A stretch of 64,000 nt of DNA from an uncultured bacterium (GTDB taxonomy: Bacteria > Actinomycetota > Actinomycetes > S36-B12 > CAIKAW01). Within the stretch, counting starts at the first letter, position 1; every line of letters begins with the position of its first letter. Below the pieces are notes generated by a model. That model ran no database searches. It was not told the origin of the DNA and saw only the letters and a program-made list of their open reading frames with translations. Positions 29,977 through 40,309 of the stretch are shown here, one piece after another. The stretch spans positions 1 to 64,000 of the forward strand of contig CAIKAW010000100.1 in assembly GCA_903825575.1 (NCBI GenBank). Direction: 5' to 3'. The position numbers and the translations under genes were made by a program.

Positions 29977-31125
29977 TCAAGGTAAGTCTGCCCGCAGTTG
30001 CCTAACTAACCCCGGTAGTTCCTGAAGCAGTTGCGTGACTTCGGGTGCGCAATCGTCAAACGGCAGGGACACCCGGATGTTGCCATGAGTCAGCACTCCC
30101 ATCGCTGCGAGCACATGACTTGGCTCTCCCGACACACCGGCACAGGCAGAACCACTAGAAACAGCTATTCCGCGACGATCTAGACCCTGCACGAGTGCTT
30201 CACCGTCTACGTAGAGGCAGGAGAAGTTCAGGATGTGTGGGGCGCAATTTAGTGGATCGCCAACCACTTCGACATCAGAAATCAGCACTGGAAGTTGCTC
30301 ACGGAGTTCGGCGATTAGCTTCCGGTGGCCGGCTGCAAAGAGTTCGCGGCGCTGCATGATCCAACTTAAGCCGGCTGCTGCTGCAACGGCGGCCGGTACG
30401 TTGGCGCGGCCCAGCCATTCGTCGCCAGCCGAACCGGTGGATGCGCGGTGATGCCGGTCGACGACCACTCCGATTCCGAGCGGCCCACCCCACTTAGCTG
30501 CCGACGCGGTCATGACTGCCCAACCCTCCGGCAATTCGACCCGTCCAACGGATGCGCCCGCATCGACGAGCAGGGGGCAGGGTCCGATCAAGGAAGCGAC
30601 CTGTTCGATCGGCTGAACCGTGCCCACTTCTTGATTCACGTGCTGGAGCACGGCAAGTCCTGGCCGCGACCCAAGGCTCGCTGCAAATTCAGCTGGGTCA
30701 ATTCGACCCAGCCGGTCGACCCCGACGGTTCGGATCGGCCCCGACCAGCGGTCAAGGGCGCGTGGAACTGCCGAATGTTCGACTGCTGAGGTGACAACGG
30801 TCGAATCGGCGGGCAGGTTGGGTGCAAATCGCTCGACGGCCGCCGCGAGGGCGGCAGTGCCGGACGTGGTGAATTCGACCTGGCCCGCACTGGCCCCGAA
30901 TCCGGCAGCAATCTCCTCGCGGGCTGCGTCCAACAACAAGGCCGCATGGCGCCCCTGGTGGTAGGCCCTCCTGGGGTCGGCCCAGCCCTGCTCAAGGGCG
31001 GCTAGCCAAGCCTGTTCAGCGGCCGGATTCAACCAGGTGCCGCTTGCGGCATCGAGGTATCCGCCCGATCGACGGCTCTCTCGGCGCGAGTTCGATCGAT
31101 CCGGGTCCGAATCCAACGACGACAT
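29977..31125 (-). CDS. Cysteine desulfurase family protein (class V aminotransferase)
   Basis: YLDAASGTWLNP, PLP-lysine segment SAAKWGGP, catalytic Cys loop SSGSACAGVSGEPSHVL. Confidence 0.9.
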   Translation of the reverse strand: MSSLDSDPDRSNSRRESRRSGGYLDAASGTWLNPAAEQAWLAALEQGWADPRRAYHQGRHAALLLDAAREEIAAGFGASAGQVEFTTSGTAALAAAVERFAPNLPADSTVVTSAVEHSAVPRALDRWSGPIRTVGVDRLGRIDPAEFAASLGSRPGLAVLQHVNQEVGTVQPIEQVASLIGPCPLLVDAGASVGRVELPEGWAVMTASAAKWGGPLGIGVVVDRHHRASTGSAGDEWLGRANVPAAVAAAAGLSWIMQRRELFAAGHRKLIAELREQLPVLISDVEVVGDPLNCAPHILNFSCLYVDGEALVQGLDRRGIAVSSGSACAGVSGEPSHVLAAMGVLTHGNIRVSLPFDDCAPEVTQLLQELPGLVRQLRADLP

Positions 31126-31233
31126 GAGGTGACGTTAGTCCCGACCCTGACCGGGCTTCGGTACTGCCCTGAGGTAATCTCTCCTGAACTCGTTCCGGCT
31201 CCAATTGCCGGGCCGCCTCACGAAGGGCCACTG

Positions 31234-32049
31234 GTGGGTCAACCTCGTCCCGATGCTCGCCGCCGAACGGCGCTACGTTCTGCCGTAGCGGCCACCTCGG
31301 CTTTGGGCGTATTGACCTTGAGCGGGTGCGCCACGAATGGGCGCGGCTTCATGAACCTGCCGGCTCCTACCACTCGCGAGGGTGCCCGCACCTACAGCCT
31401 GTGGCAGGGAACTTGGCTCGCAGCCATGACCGTCGGGGTCCTGGTGTGGGCGCTAATCCTGTGGGCGGTCATCGCCTATCGCAAACGCAGCGATGCGCTG
31501 CCGGAGCAAGTCAAATACAACATGCCGATTGAGATTCTCTACACGGTTGCCCCGCTGATCATCGTCGCCGGGCTGTTCTTCTTCACGGCTCGCGACGAAT
31601 CGGCCCTGACTAAGCTCACGGCAAATCCGGCACAGACTGTTTCGGTCGTTGGGTATCGCTGGGAATGGACGTTCAACTACGTGGGTCCCAACACCTACGA
31701 CACCGGCACGCCCGACCAGATCCCAACCTTGTGGCTGCCGATTAACGAACGGGTGCGGTTCGAGTTGAGTTCGCCGGACGTCATCCACTCGTTCTGGGTC
31801 CCCGCGTTCTTGTTCAAGATGGACGTCATTCCGGGTCGGACCAACCAGTTCGAGCTCACCCCCGACAAACTGGGTACCTATTCAGGTAAGTGCACCGAGT
31901 ACTGCGGTACCGACCACTCGCGGATGCTCTTCAACGTCAAGGTTGTATCCCAGGCGGAGTTCGACGCACACATGGCTGCACTCCGTGCTGCTGGACACAG
32001 CGGTCAACAGACCACCGGGCGTACCACCAACAACGCGCAGAAGGTCTGA
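31234..32049 (+). CDS. ctaC: Cytochrome c oxidase subunit II
   Basis: CuA site [29 protein letters not shown]; lipobox LTLSGC; start assigned to GTG at 31234, longer starts possible. Confidence 0.93.
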   Translation: MGQPRPDARRRTALRSAVAATSALGVLTLSGCATNGRGFMNLPAPTTREGARTYSLWQGTWLAAMTVGVLVWALILWAVIAYRKRSDALPEQVKYNMPIEILYTVAPLIIVAGLFFFTARDESALTKLTANPAQTVSVVGYRWEWTFNYVGPNTYDTGTPDQIPTLWLPINERVRFELSSPDVIHSFWVPAFLFKMDVIPGRTNQFELTPDKLGTYSGKCTEYCGTDHSRMLFNVKVVSQAEFDAHMAALRAAGHSGQQTTGRTTNNAQKV

Positions 32050-32060
32050 GGGAGAACGCC

Positions 32061-33782
32061 GTGACCATCCTTGAGAGTCGACCGACGCAGGCACCGGTGC
32101 CCGCTACTCCCAAGCCGCGCCGTTGGGGTCGGCTGTTTGTTAGTTGGATCACCACAACTGACCACAAGATCATCGGCTACATGTACATCATCACGTCGTT
32201 TGCATTCTTCTTGGTCGCAGGCGCTATGGCGATGGTCATCCGGGCGCAGTTGTCCGCCCCTGATCAGCATTTGGTTAGTAACGAGCAGTACAACCAGTTG
32301 TTCACGATGCACGGAACGATCATGCTTTTCCTTTTCGCCACACCACTTTTCGTGGGTTTCGGAAACGCGATCATGCCGTTGCAGATTGGTGCGCCGGACG
32401 TGGCGTTCCCGCGGTTGAACATGCTCAGTTATTGGTTCTTCTTGTTTGGCGGCTCAACGGTATGCCTTGGTTTCTTCACACCCGGTGGTGCAGCCGACTT
32501 CGGCTGGTTCGCTTACTCACCGCTGTCCAATGCGGTTAACTCGCCAAACGTCGGCTCAGACCTATGGCTGATGGGCTTGGCCCTCGGTGGACTAGGAACG
32601 ATTCTCGGATCGGTCAACTTCGTCACCACGATCTTCTGCATGCGCGCGCCGGGCATGACCATGTTCCGGATGCCAATCTTCACTTGGAACATCCTGCTTA
32701 CAAGCGTGCTCGTACTGATGGTCTTCCCGGTACTTGCAGCAGCGCTGATCGTGCTAGAGGTAGACCGCAAGTTCGGAGCTCATGTCTTCGATCCCGCTAA
32801 CGGTGGGCCGATCCTTTGGCAGCACTTGTTCTGGTTCTTCGGCCATCCTGAGGTCTATATCTTGGCCATCCCGTTCTTCGGCATCATCAGCGAGATTCTG
32901 CCTGTGTTCAGCCGCAAGCCGGTCTTCGGCTACAAGGGCTTGGTATTTGCGACCATCTCGATCGCCGGCCTGTCGATGGCTGTTTGGGCCCACCACATGT
33001 ACGTCACCGGTGCTGTGCTGCTGCCGTTCTTCTCGTTTATGACGATGCTCATCGCTGTGCCCACCGGCGTGAAGTTCTTCAACTGGATTGGCACGATGTG
33101 GGGCGGTTCGCTGTCATTCGAGACACCGATGCTTTGGTCGATTGGCTTCTTGGTCACGTTCTTGTTCGGTGGCCTGACCGGAGTCATGCTTGCCTCGCCT
33201 CCAATTGACTTCTCTGTGTCCGACACATATTTCGTGGTTGCCCACTTCCACTACGTGGTGTTTGGCACAGTCGTGTTCGCTATGTTCGCCGGCTTCTATT
33301 TCTGGTGGCCAAAGTGGACTGGCAGACATCTGAACGAGCGCTTGGGCAAGATCCACTTCTGGACTTTGTTCATCGGTTTCCACACCACATTCTTGGTTCA
33401 GCACTGGCTCGGCGTAATGGGCATGCCGCGTAGGTACGCCAGTTACCTTGCTAGTGATGGTTTTGCGACGCTGAACATGGTTTCTTCGATCGGCGCTGCG
33501 ATTCTAGGAACCTCGACGTTGTTCTTCCTGTACAACATCTATTGGACGTCTCGGAATGCCCCGCTGGTCACCTCCGATGACCCTTGGGGCTGGGGAGCGT
33601 CGCTCGAGTGGGCCACATCCTGCCCGCCACCGCGCCATAACTTCACCTCGATGCCCAGGATTCGCTCCGAGCGGCCGGCATTCGATCTGCACCATGCGGA
33701 CAAGATCGGGGCCTCCGGGACCGAACGGGCAGCCGCATTGACCGCCGCGGTCAAGCGCACGGAGAACGGCGGGGGGTACTGA
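32061..33782 (+). CDS. ctaD: Cytochrome c oxidase subunit I
   Basis: [54 protein letters not shown]. Confidence 0.97.
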   Translation: MTILESRPTQAPVPATPKPRRWGRLFVSWITTTDHKIIGYMYIITSFAFFLVAGAMAMVIRAQLSAPDQHLVSNEQYNQLFTMHGTIMLFLFATPLFVGFGNAIMPLQIGAPDVAFPRLNMLSYWFFLFGGSTVCLGFFTPGGAADFGWFAYSPLSNAVNSPNVGSDLWLMGLALGGLGTILGSVNFVTTIFCMRAPGMTMFRMPIFTWNILLTSVLVLMVFPVLAAALIVLEVDRKFGAHVFDPANGGPILWQHLFWFFGHPEVYILAIPFFGIISEILPVFSRKPVFGYKGLVFATISIAGLSMAVWAHHMYVTGAVLLPFFSFMTMLIAVPTGVKFFNWIGTMWGGSLSFETPMLWSIGFLVTFLFGGLTGVMLASPPIDFSVSDTYFVVAHFHYVVFGTVVFAMFAGFYFWWPKWTGRHLNERLGKIHFWTLFIGFHTTFLVQHWLGVMGMPRRYASYLASDGFATLNMVSSIGAAILGTSTLFFLYNIYWTSRNAPLVTSDDPWGWGASLEWATSCPPPRHNFTSMPRIRSERPAFDLHHADKIGASGTERAAALTAAVKRTENGGGY

Positions 33783-33783
33783 A

Positions 33784-34185
33784 ATGAAGGTTGAGAGCCT
33801 GCTGTTCTGGATCGGTGCTGTCTTCTACGCCATTGTCACCACGGTCTACTACTTGATGTCGCACGAATTGGCAGGTTCAGTCGCCCTGACCCTTACGGGC
33901 GTAATGGCCCTGATCATCGCTGGGTACCTGCAGGTGACCGGTACCCGCGTCGGCTCGCGACCTGAGGATCGTCTCGACGCTGAGATCGATGAGGCTGATC
34001 CGGACTATGGCTTCTTTAGCCCCCATAGTTGGTGGCCGCTGCCGCTTGGCTTCTTCGCTGCGTCGATCTTTTTGGGCCTGATCTTCGCTCGCTGGATCTT
34101 GGTGCTTGGCGTTGTTGGCCTGTTGTTCTCCTTGGTTGGCTTCGTGTTCGAGTATTACCGCGGCGACCACGCCGACGCTACCTAG
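33784..34185 (+). CDS. ctaF: Actinobacterial cytochrome c oxidase subunit IV
   Basis: Position after ctaD; four TM segments, DADPDYGFFSPHSWWPLPLG-type motif. Confidence 0.92.
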   Translation: MKVESLLFWIGAVFYAIVTTVYYLMSHELAGSVALTLTGVMALIIAGYLQVTGTRVGSRPEDRLDAEIDEADPDYGFFSPHSWWPLPLGFFAASIFLGLIFARWILVLGVVGLLFSLVGFVFEYYRGDHADAT

Positions 34186-35122
34186 CCATCACTGCGTAGA
34201 AATCTCGACCGGTCGGCGAGAAGTAGCGGTTTGCGGGCTTGGTGAACGCCGCGATCTTGTGTGCTGAGAGCGATCCGCCAGCGCCCGGCGTGAAGAACAC
34301 TCCGGTGGCCCAATCTGAATTTATATCCAGTTCGATAGCGCGCACCGCGCCGGCGTCCTGAAGCACCCTGGCCAAGAGCCGGGGCGTGAGTTTTGGCCCG
34401 GCCACATAGATCAGATCAGCGGAAGATGTAATGCCTAGCCCGGTTCGCCAAGTTGCATTGACTCTTCCGACCGTCACCCCCCAATTCGTTTGGATGCTTG
34501 AGTCGATCAGGGGTGAGATGCGTCCACCATCAACGAGTAGTCGCTCGTTCTGGCGAACAGATTGCACAGCAGAGCTCATGACCACCTGCGTTCCCCAAAG
34601 GCCAATATCGGTGTGCCCATCTTTGTAGACCACGATTGCTGCGCGACCGACCTTGAGCGGTTGAGCGAAGTGGCCAAAGTCGTAGTACCCGCCCCAAATA
34701 TCCTTCAGTTTGAAGCCTGAATTAAATGCAGCAGCGAGGCCACTGGCGGCTGTGTTAGACAAGAAGTCCGAGGTGCGCCATGTGGTGAGACGACCAGGAT
34801 CGGAATAGCCCGGATGCAACACGAGTGATGTCCCCGATCCGGACATCCACATGATGCCGGTGCGGTAGGCGTCGAGCCCGGGACCTGCCCTTAACCAGGT
34901 CACTTGCACGATTGGTCGACCCGCAACTGAGACCGCTGCGCTGTAGACCCCTTCCCCGCCCAACGCGGTGCCGGCCAAGCTGACTAGCGGCCGTTGCAAT
35001 TCGACCAGGCCGGGTCCGATCTGACCGTCTGGTGATGGCAGCATCGCACCGGCTGGCGTTGCGCAACTGAGCATGATGGCTGTCACGGCTAGGCCCAACA
35101 CCGTGGGCAACCTGCGATGCAT
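34178..35122 (-). CDS. Secreted phosphodiester glycosidase (NAGPA-like) domain protein
   Basis: Signal peptide; AAFNSGFKLKDIWGGYYDFG, GLWGTQVVMSS, RLLVDGGRISPLID, AIELDINSDWATGVFF; start MHRRLP preceded by AGGAG. Confidence 0.72.
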   Translation of the reverse strand: MHRRLPTVLGLAVTAIMLSCATPAGAMLPSPDGQIGPGLVELQRPLVSLAGTALGGEGVYSAAVSVAGRPIVQVTWLRAGPGLDAYRTGIMWMSGSGTSLVLHPGYSDPGRLTTWRTSDFLSNTAASGLAAAFNSGFKLKDIWGGYYDFGHFAQPLKVGRAAIVVYKDGHTDIGLWGTQVVMSSAVQSVRQNERLLVDGGRISPLIDSSIQTNWGVTVGRVNATWRTGLGITSSADLIYVAGPKLTPRLLARVLQDAGAVRAIELDINSDWATGVFFTPGAGGSLSAHKIAAFTKPANRYFSPTGRDFYAVMAR

Positions 35123-35127
35123 TTGGG

Positions 35128-35155
35128 GAACTCCTAGTAGGGCGGGTAGGAGTTC
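35128..35155 (-). promoter_or_regulatory. Perfect 9-bp inverted repeat sequestering the SD of the NAGPA-like gene
   Basis: Minus strand GAACTCCTA-CCCGCCCTAC-TAGGAGTTC-CCCAA-ATG; AGGAG lies in the 3' arm, 8 nt from ATG. Confidence 0.7.
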
Positions 35156-35160
35156 AGTAT

Positions 35161-35313
35161 CTATGGCCCGCCGAGGGCAGCGGATGCAGGCATCGTGGGC
35201 ACACCCGGGGCCCGAGCCACAAAAGGCGAGGCGACGATCGCCAACACTCCCACCAGTACGGCGATTGCTAGGTGGTGCACGGTCCGGTGGGTCCGAACGT
35301 CGATTCTCAACAC
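35161..35313 (-). CDS. Putative small membrane/leader peptide (50 aa), not in ORF track because of length
   Basis: GTG ORF V/MLRIDVRTHRTVHHLAIAVLVGVLAIVASPFVARAPGVPTMPASAALGGP*, hydrophobic segment; SD is weak. Confidence 0.4.
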   Translation of the reverse strand: MLRIDVRTHRTVHHLAIAVLVGVLAIVASPFVARAPGVPTMPASAALGGP

Positions 35314-35397
35314 CCCCGAATGGCTGGTTTTCTACTTCAGTGTCCTTCGGGCTTGCTAACAAGTGCAGGGCCGGACGTCCCGGTTAGCGCTGCGGTC

Positions 35398-37113
35398 TTA
35401 GTGGTTGTGGCCCGATTGGCCGTCTGGGCCCGGGTCGCGCAGCACGCCGCCGCCCCCAGTTACTTCGAGACGAGCCTCCCGCTCGATCACGGGTACCGCA
35501 CTATGCGCTTCGTGCTCAAGATGAGTGGCGGCAGCTTCGAGTTCTGCAGCCGTCGGCAGCGCAATGTTGGGGCCGTAGTAGAAGCGCGACAAGCCTGCCC
35601 TAACCCGCCCGATGACGCCAGCCGGGTTGCGAACACCATGTGCATCCGAGGCCAGGGGTGAGGCGATCGGGATGATGTCTTGCTTGGACATGATGACGGC
35701 CCGCTCTGCATCCGAGATGGATGCATGGATCTCAGTGAACTCACCGCTGGGGTGGCGCAGGATCCGACCAGTTTCACGTCCATGGAGCAACTTGTCATGG
35801 TCTCGGCGCTGCAACGAAACGCAGAAACGTCGAGTAACGATAAATGCCAACGGCGGGACGATGAAGATCGCGAAACGCAGGACCCACGTAATTGTGTTGA
35901 ACGGGATCGTGAATGTGGTGGCGATGATGTCGTTGCCGCCCGAGAGCCACAGCATCCCGTAGAACGCGATGGTGCCAACACCCAATGCAGTACGGGTTGG
36001 TGCGTTACGCGGACGATCAAGGATGTGATGCACACGCTTGTCGCCGGTGACCCAAGATTCCAGCCACGGGAACAAAGCTATACCGGTGAACAACAATCCG
36101 GGGATGATCATTGCCGGAATCATGATGTTCAGGCTCAGCGTGTAGTGGTGCCACAGGTTGATTTCCCAGTTGGGCATCAACCGGACGGCGCCATCAAGCC
36201 AGCCAATGTAGAAGTCGGGCTGCGAGCCAGCGGTCACCTGATCAGGAACGTATGGCCCGTACATCCAGACCGGGTTGATCGTCACCAGTGCTGAAAGCAG
36301 TGTCGTGATGCCGAACACAACGAAGAAGAAACCGCCAGCCTTAGCCATGTAAACCGGCATTAGCGGGTAGCCGACCACGTTCTTCTCGGTGCGGCCAGGG
36401 CCGGGGAACTGGGTGTGCTTCTGGTACCAGACCATCATCAGGTGCGCGGTGATCAGGGCGAGAATCAGCCCGGGCACTAGAAGGACGTGGACAGTGTAAA
36501 GACGGGCAATGAAGTCGTTTCCAGGGAAAGGTCCACCAAAGAGCAGGAACGACACGTACGTGCCCAGAATCGGCGTTGCCTGCACGATGCCTTCGGCGAT
36601 CCGAAGGCCGGTACCGGAGAGCAGGTCGTCAGGAAGTGAATACCCAGCGAAACCTTCGAGGATGCCGGTGATCAGTAGCAGAGTGCCTACGACCCAGTTG
36701 AGTTCACGGGGCTTGCGGAAGGCGCCTGTGAAGAACACCCGGCACATGTGCACCGAGATCGAGGCAATGAAGAACAGCGCCGCCCAGTGGTGAATTTGGC
36801 GCATCAACAAGCCGCCACGCACGTCAAAGGAGATGTTCAGAGTCGAGGCAAATGCCTCAGACATCTTCACGCCCTTGAGAATTGTGTAGGACCCGTTGTA
36901 CACGACCTCGGTCATCGACGGCTTGAAGAACAGGGTCAGGTAGACGCCGCTGATCAGCAGGATGATGAAGCTATAGAGCGCAATCTCGCCAAGCATGAAG
37001 GACCAGTGGTCCGGGAAGACCTTCTTGAGGTTCCGCTTGAGGAATCCGGCGCTCGAAAGTCGATCATCGGCGTAGCCGATCGTCGAGTCGATGCCATCGA
37101 CGATCGCACTCAT
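35398..37113 (-). CDS. qcrB: Cytochrome bc1 complex cytochrome b subunit
   Basis: RQIHHWAALFFIASISVHMCRVFFTGAFRKPRELNW, FAGYSLPDDLLSGTGLRI. Confidence 0.96.
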   Translation of the reverse strand: MSAIVDGIDSTIGYADDRLSSAGFLKRNLKKVFPDHWSFMLGEIALYSFIILLISGVYLTLFFKPSMTEVVYNGSYTILKGVKMSEAFASTLNISFDVRGGLLMRQIHHWAALFFIASISVHMCRVFFTGAFRKPRELNWVVGTLLLITGILEGFAGYSLPDDLLSGTGLRIAEGIVQATPILGTYVSFLLFGGPFPGNDFIARLYTVHVLLVPGLILALITAHLMMVWYQKHTQFPGPGRTEKNVVGYPLMPVYMAKAGGFFFVVFGITTLLSALVTINPVWMYGPYVPDQVTAGSQPDFYIGWLDGAVRLMPNWEINLWHHYTLSLNIMIPAMIIPGLLFTGIALFPWLESWVTGDKRVHHILDRPRNAPTRTALGVGTIAFYGMLWLSGGNDIIATTFTIPFNTITWVLRFAIFIVPPLAFIVTRRFCVSLQRRDHDKLLHGRETGRILRHPSGEFTEIHASISDAERAVIMSKQDIIPIASPLASDAHGVRNPAGVIGRVRAGLSRFYYGPNIALPTAAELEAAATHLEHEAHSAVPVIEREARLEVTGGGGVLRDPGPDGQSGHNH

Positions 37114-38117
37114 CCAAGCTCCCAGAAACTCGGACCAACAGGTTCGGCAAAATCGGCCGCTGCGACGAGATATCCGTCGGCGTCAACCGTGATCGGAAGT
37201 TGTGGCATCCGGCGTGCAGCCGGTCCGAATACAACCTTGCCTGCATCGGCTAGGTCGAACGTCGACTGGTGGCAAGGACACAGCAGGTGATGGGTGCGGT
37301 GCTCGTACAGCGAGATCGGGCAACCTAAGTGGGTGCAGACCTTGGAGTAAGCCACGATGCCCTGGTAGTCCCAGTTCTTCCCCTGCTGGGCAACGATTTC
37401 ATCAGGGCGCATCCGGACCAGCACGATGACGCTCTTGACACCCTCATTCGAGTTGCCCTGTTTGTCCTGAAGCTTCCTTAGACTCACCGGCATTGCGTTG
37501 ACCAGACCGCCGACCGGAATGTCTTCGGGGCGAATTGGTCGCTCCTGTGGGTCGGTAACAATCTGCTCGCCGGCCTTCCAGATCGTGTGCCGCAACGAGG
37601 TTCCCGGCATTGGGCCCAGATCCTTGAAGAGGACGATGATCGGAAGCGGAAACAGCGCCATTGCACCAAGCAGGCTTCGACGGATGATCTTGCGGTTGAT
37701 GAAGCCGGATGCCTCAGCACCAGACCAGAATTCGTCGATTGCGGCCTTGCGGTCTGCGTAAGTGGAGTCAAGGTCGTGGCGTTCTTGCACGAGTTCGTGA
37801 TCGGGCATCAACTTGCGGGCCCAGTGGATTGCCCCAAGTCCGATCAAGAGGATCGAAACGCCCATGAGTCCACCAACGACCACATTCTGGGCGCTCATCT
37901 GGCCTAGGGCCGGAACAGTGATCAGGCGGTCGGCGGGGAAAGCGAAGAAAGCAGCGATGGTCCCGATCCCGGCAATTGCCGACAGGCCGAACATGGCTGC
38001 AACCTGACGCACGGCGCGCTTCTCGGCTCGCGGGAAGACGTCAGTTCGGCGCAACTTGTGCTCCGGCAGTCCGTCCGCGTGCCCGTGATCCACGTCAGTG
38101 CTGTGGTGCTCGGTCAT
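37110..38117 (-). CDS. qcrA: Cytochrome bc1 complex Rieske iron-sulfur subunit
   Basis: CTHLGCPI and CPCHQSTFD Rieske motifs; starts MTEHHSTDVDHGHADG, ATGA overlap with qcrC. Confidence 0.95.
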   Translation of the reverse strand: MTEHHSTDVDHGHADGLPEHKLRRTDVFPRAEKRAVRQVAAMFGLSAIAGIGTIAAFFAFPADRLITVPALGQMSAQNVVVGGLMGVSILLIGLGAIHWARKLMPDHELVQERHDLDSTYADRKAAIDEFWSGAEASGFINRKIIRRSLLGAMALFPLPIIVLFKDLGPMPGTSLRHTIWKAGEQIVTDPQERPIRPEDIPVGGLVNAMPVSLRKLQDKQGNSNEGVKSVIVLVRMRPDEIVAQQGKNWDYQGIVAYSKVCTHLGCPISLYEHRTHHLLCPCHQSTFDLADAGKVVFGPAARRMPQLPITVDADGYLVAAADFAEPVGPSFWELG

Positions 38118-38899
38118 CGCGCCTTCGCCCCGATCCAAGCCGCAGCGGCAATTAGTAGACCCAGGCCCACCGTCCACAAGATCAAGCCCTCGGTCACAGG
38201 ACCGAGCCGACCAAGCGCAGCGCCACCCTGATTCGGCGAGTTCTGCAGGTTGTGGACGTAATTGATGATGTCCTGCTTGTCCTGCACGGGCATCGTCCCG
38301 TCGCCAAACTTGGGCATCGATTCGGGGCCCGTGATCATTGCTTCGTAGATTTGGGTCGGCGTCGCATTCATCAAGGAGGGCGCCATCTTGCCGTTGGTCA
38401 GCGCTCCACCGCGGCCAGCGAAGTTGTGGCACTGAGCGCAGTTCGTCCGGAACAGTTCGCCGCCACGAGCAAGGTCGGCGTTAGCTGCGTCGACCATTGA
38501 GGCCGAGGGAATCTCGGGCCCGGGGGCAAGGGATGCGACGTAGGCGGCAAGCGCGGCGCGTTCGGTGTCCGAGTAGATCGACGCCTTGCGCACCGCTTGG
38601 GCGCCCTGCTGGGCCAGTGGCATCCGTCCGGTGCCGACCTGGAAGTCCACGGCCGCCGCCCCAACTCCGATAAGGGACGGACCGACTCCGCTGCCTTGTG
38701 CGTTGAGCCCGTGGCAACTCGAGCAACCCTCGGCAAAAAGTGATTTGCCTTGGTCGACTTGGGTGCTCGACCCGATGGCTGTGGCCGCCCGACTGGGGGT
38801 GGCAAGGGCGGCGTAGAGCGCACCCACTGACACCAGGGCAAGCAGCAGTACGACGTAGGCCGCAGCCGGGTGGCGGCGGTTAGCGGCGATCGCGTTCAA
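38114..38899 (-). CDS. qcrC: Cytochrome bc1 complex diheme cytochrome c subunit
   Basis: Two CxxCH motifs (CSSCH, CAQCH), C-terminal TM. Confidence 0.95.
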   Translation of the reverse strand: MNAIAANRRHPAAAYVVLLLALVSVGALYAALATPSRAATAIGSSTQVDQGKSLFAEGCSSCHGLNAQGSGVGPSLIGVGAAAVDFQVGTGRMPLAQQGAQAVRKASIYSDTERAALAAYVASLAPGPEIPSASMVDAANADLARGGELFRTNCAQCHNFAGRGGALTNGKMAPSLMNATPTQIYEAMITGPESMPKFGDGTMPVQDKQDIINYVHNLQNSPNQGGAALGRLGPVTEGLILWTVGLGLLIAAAAWIGAKAR

Positions 38900-38960
38900 C
38901 GGTGAAGCCCCGTTCCAGCACTGGTGGTGGTCAGTTCGGTGTTCAACTTGGCTTGCTGCA

Positions 38961-39563
38961 CTACTTAATCAGGTAAATCGTTGCGAACAGTGCGATCCAA
39001 ACGACATCAACGAAGTGCCAGTAATAAGACACCACAATTGCAGTTGTCGCCTGTTGATGGCTGTAACGCTTCGCCGCGTACGTCCGGCCGAGGACGAAAA
39101 GGAAGGCGATCAGACCGCCCGTGACGTGGAGTCCGTGGAATCCGGTGGTCAGGTAGAAGACTGAACCGTAGGCGTTGGTCGACAGGTTCAGGCCGTGGCG
39201 CACCAACTCGGTGTACTCCGAGATCTGACCGCCGATGAAGAAAGCCCCCATCGCGAAGGTGATCATGAACCAGCGGCGCAACTTGGCGACATCGCCGCGT
39301 TCGGCGGCAAACACGCCAAGCTGGCAAGTGACCGAGGACAACACCAGAACCGTGGTGTTGAAAGAAGAGAAGGGGATGTTTAGCAGTTTCGTCTGCGACG
39401 CCCAGACATCTGGGTTTACCGAACGCAGGGTGAAGTACATGGCAAAAAGGGCGGCAAAGAACATCAATTCGCTCGCTAGCCAGACGATGGTGCCGATCGC
39501 CACCATGTTTGGCCGATTGGCTGCCGCGGGGGCAGGGAGCTTGGTTGAGGTTGCAGTCGCCAC
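38961..39563 (-). CDS. ctaE: Cytochrome c oxidase subunit III
   Basis: [63 protein letters not shown] start at 39563. Confidence 0.95.
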   Translation of the reverse strand: MATATSTKLPAPAAANRPNMVAIGTIVWLASELMFFAALFAMYFTLRSVNPDVWASQTKLLNIPFSSFNTTVLVLSSVTCQLGVFAAERGDVAKLRRWFMITFAMGAFFIGGQISEYTELVRHGLNLSTNAYGSVFYLTTGFHGLHVTGGLIAFLFVLGRTYAAKRYSHQQATTAIVVSYYWHFVDVVWIALFATIYLIK

Positions 39564-39651
39564 GGCGCAGATTCTGGCATCCCCCGGGGGACTATCGGCG
39601 ACCGCCCCCGGACTTTGGTCCCGCGTGTTGCGACAGGCTCGCCTCCCGAAT

Positions 39652-39695
39652 GCCCGAAGCCCCCACTCCCAGCGGTCGGGGTGGGGGCTTCGGCG
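39652..39695. terminator. Intrinsic terminator hairpin downstream of DUF3501 gene
   Basis: GCCCGAAGCCCCCAC...GTGGGGGCTTCGGC long GC-rich stem. Confidence 0.75.
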
Positions 39696-39702
39696 AGCTT
39701 TA

Positions 39703-40293
39703 CTACGTGAGTTCGCTTGCCAGGGCCGCCCGAGTGGAGGCCGGCAGCAGGACGCTGGCCTGGTACTGCGGATGGCTGACCTGCAGGCCAATGGGTGTGG
39801 CTGGGTCCAGAAAAGCTGCCCGAGCGCCTTGGTCCAACTCGAAGCGCAGGAAGTGGACTGAGGCCGTCGTCTGGCTGGGGCCATCCTCATCCGGACCAGG
39901 GATTTCAATTCCCAGCACGGTGTGTTTCGGCCCAACGGTAAGCCAGACCGAATGCTGAATCCCGTTTAGTCGGTGCAACTCGTCTTTGACCGTCGCGACA
40001 TCTTCGGCCTCAACAAAGAAGGTTGCCGTCAGACTGGAACCGGTGGGCAGGTATCGCTGATAGGCCGAAACCTCGTGTGCCACAGCACTTGGCGAAAAGT
40101 CAGCTTCGACGAAGAGCATCTCTTGCACCTGGTAACTCAGGGTCGTCGCGTTCTCGAATTCCAGGCAGATCAGATCGCCAACGTGCACGCGTCGACCAGC
40201 CCGAATCGGGATGACTCGGGCGCGCAACTCGGGCCGGACCCGCCGGTATTCGGTCGGGTCCAGCACGAGATCAGTTGCTGTAAAGGTGTTCAC
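39703..40293 (-). CDS. DUF3501 family protein
   Basis: [50 protein letters not shown] ... [11 protein letters not shown] ... SHPQY; paired with rubrerythrin. Confidence 0.85.
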   Translation of the reverse strand: MNTFTATDLVLDPTEYRRVRPELRARVIPIRAGRRVHVGDLICLEFENATTLSYQVQEMLFVEADFSPSAVAHEVSAYQRYLPTGSSLTATFFVEAEDVATVKDELHRLNGIQHSVWLTVGPKHTVLGIEIPGPDEDGPSQTTASVHFLRFELDQGARAAFLDPATPIGLQVSHPQYQASVLLPASTRAALASELT

Positions 40294-40309
40294 TGGGAGT
40301 GGCTCGGCT

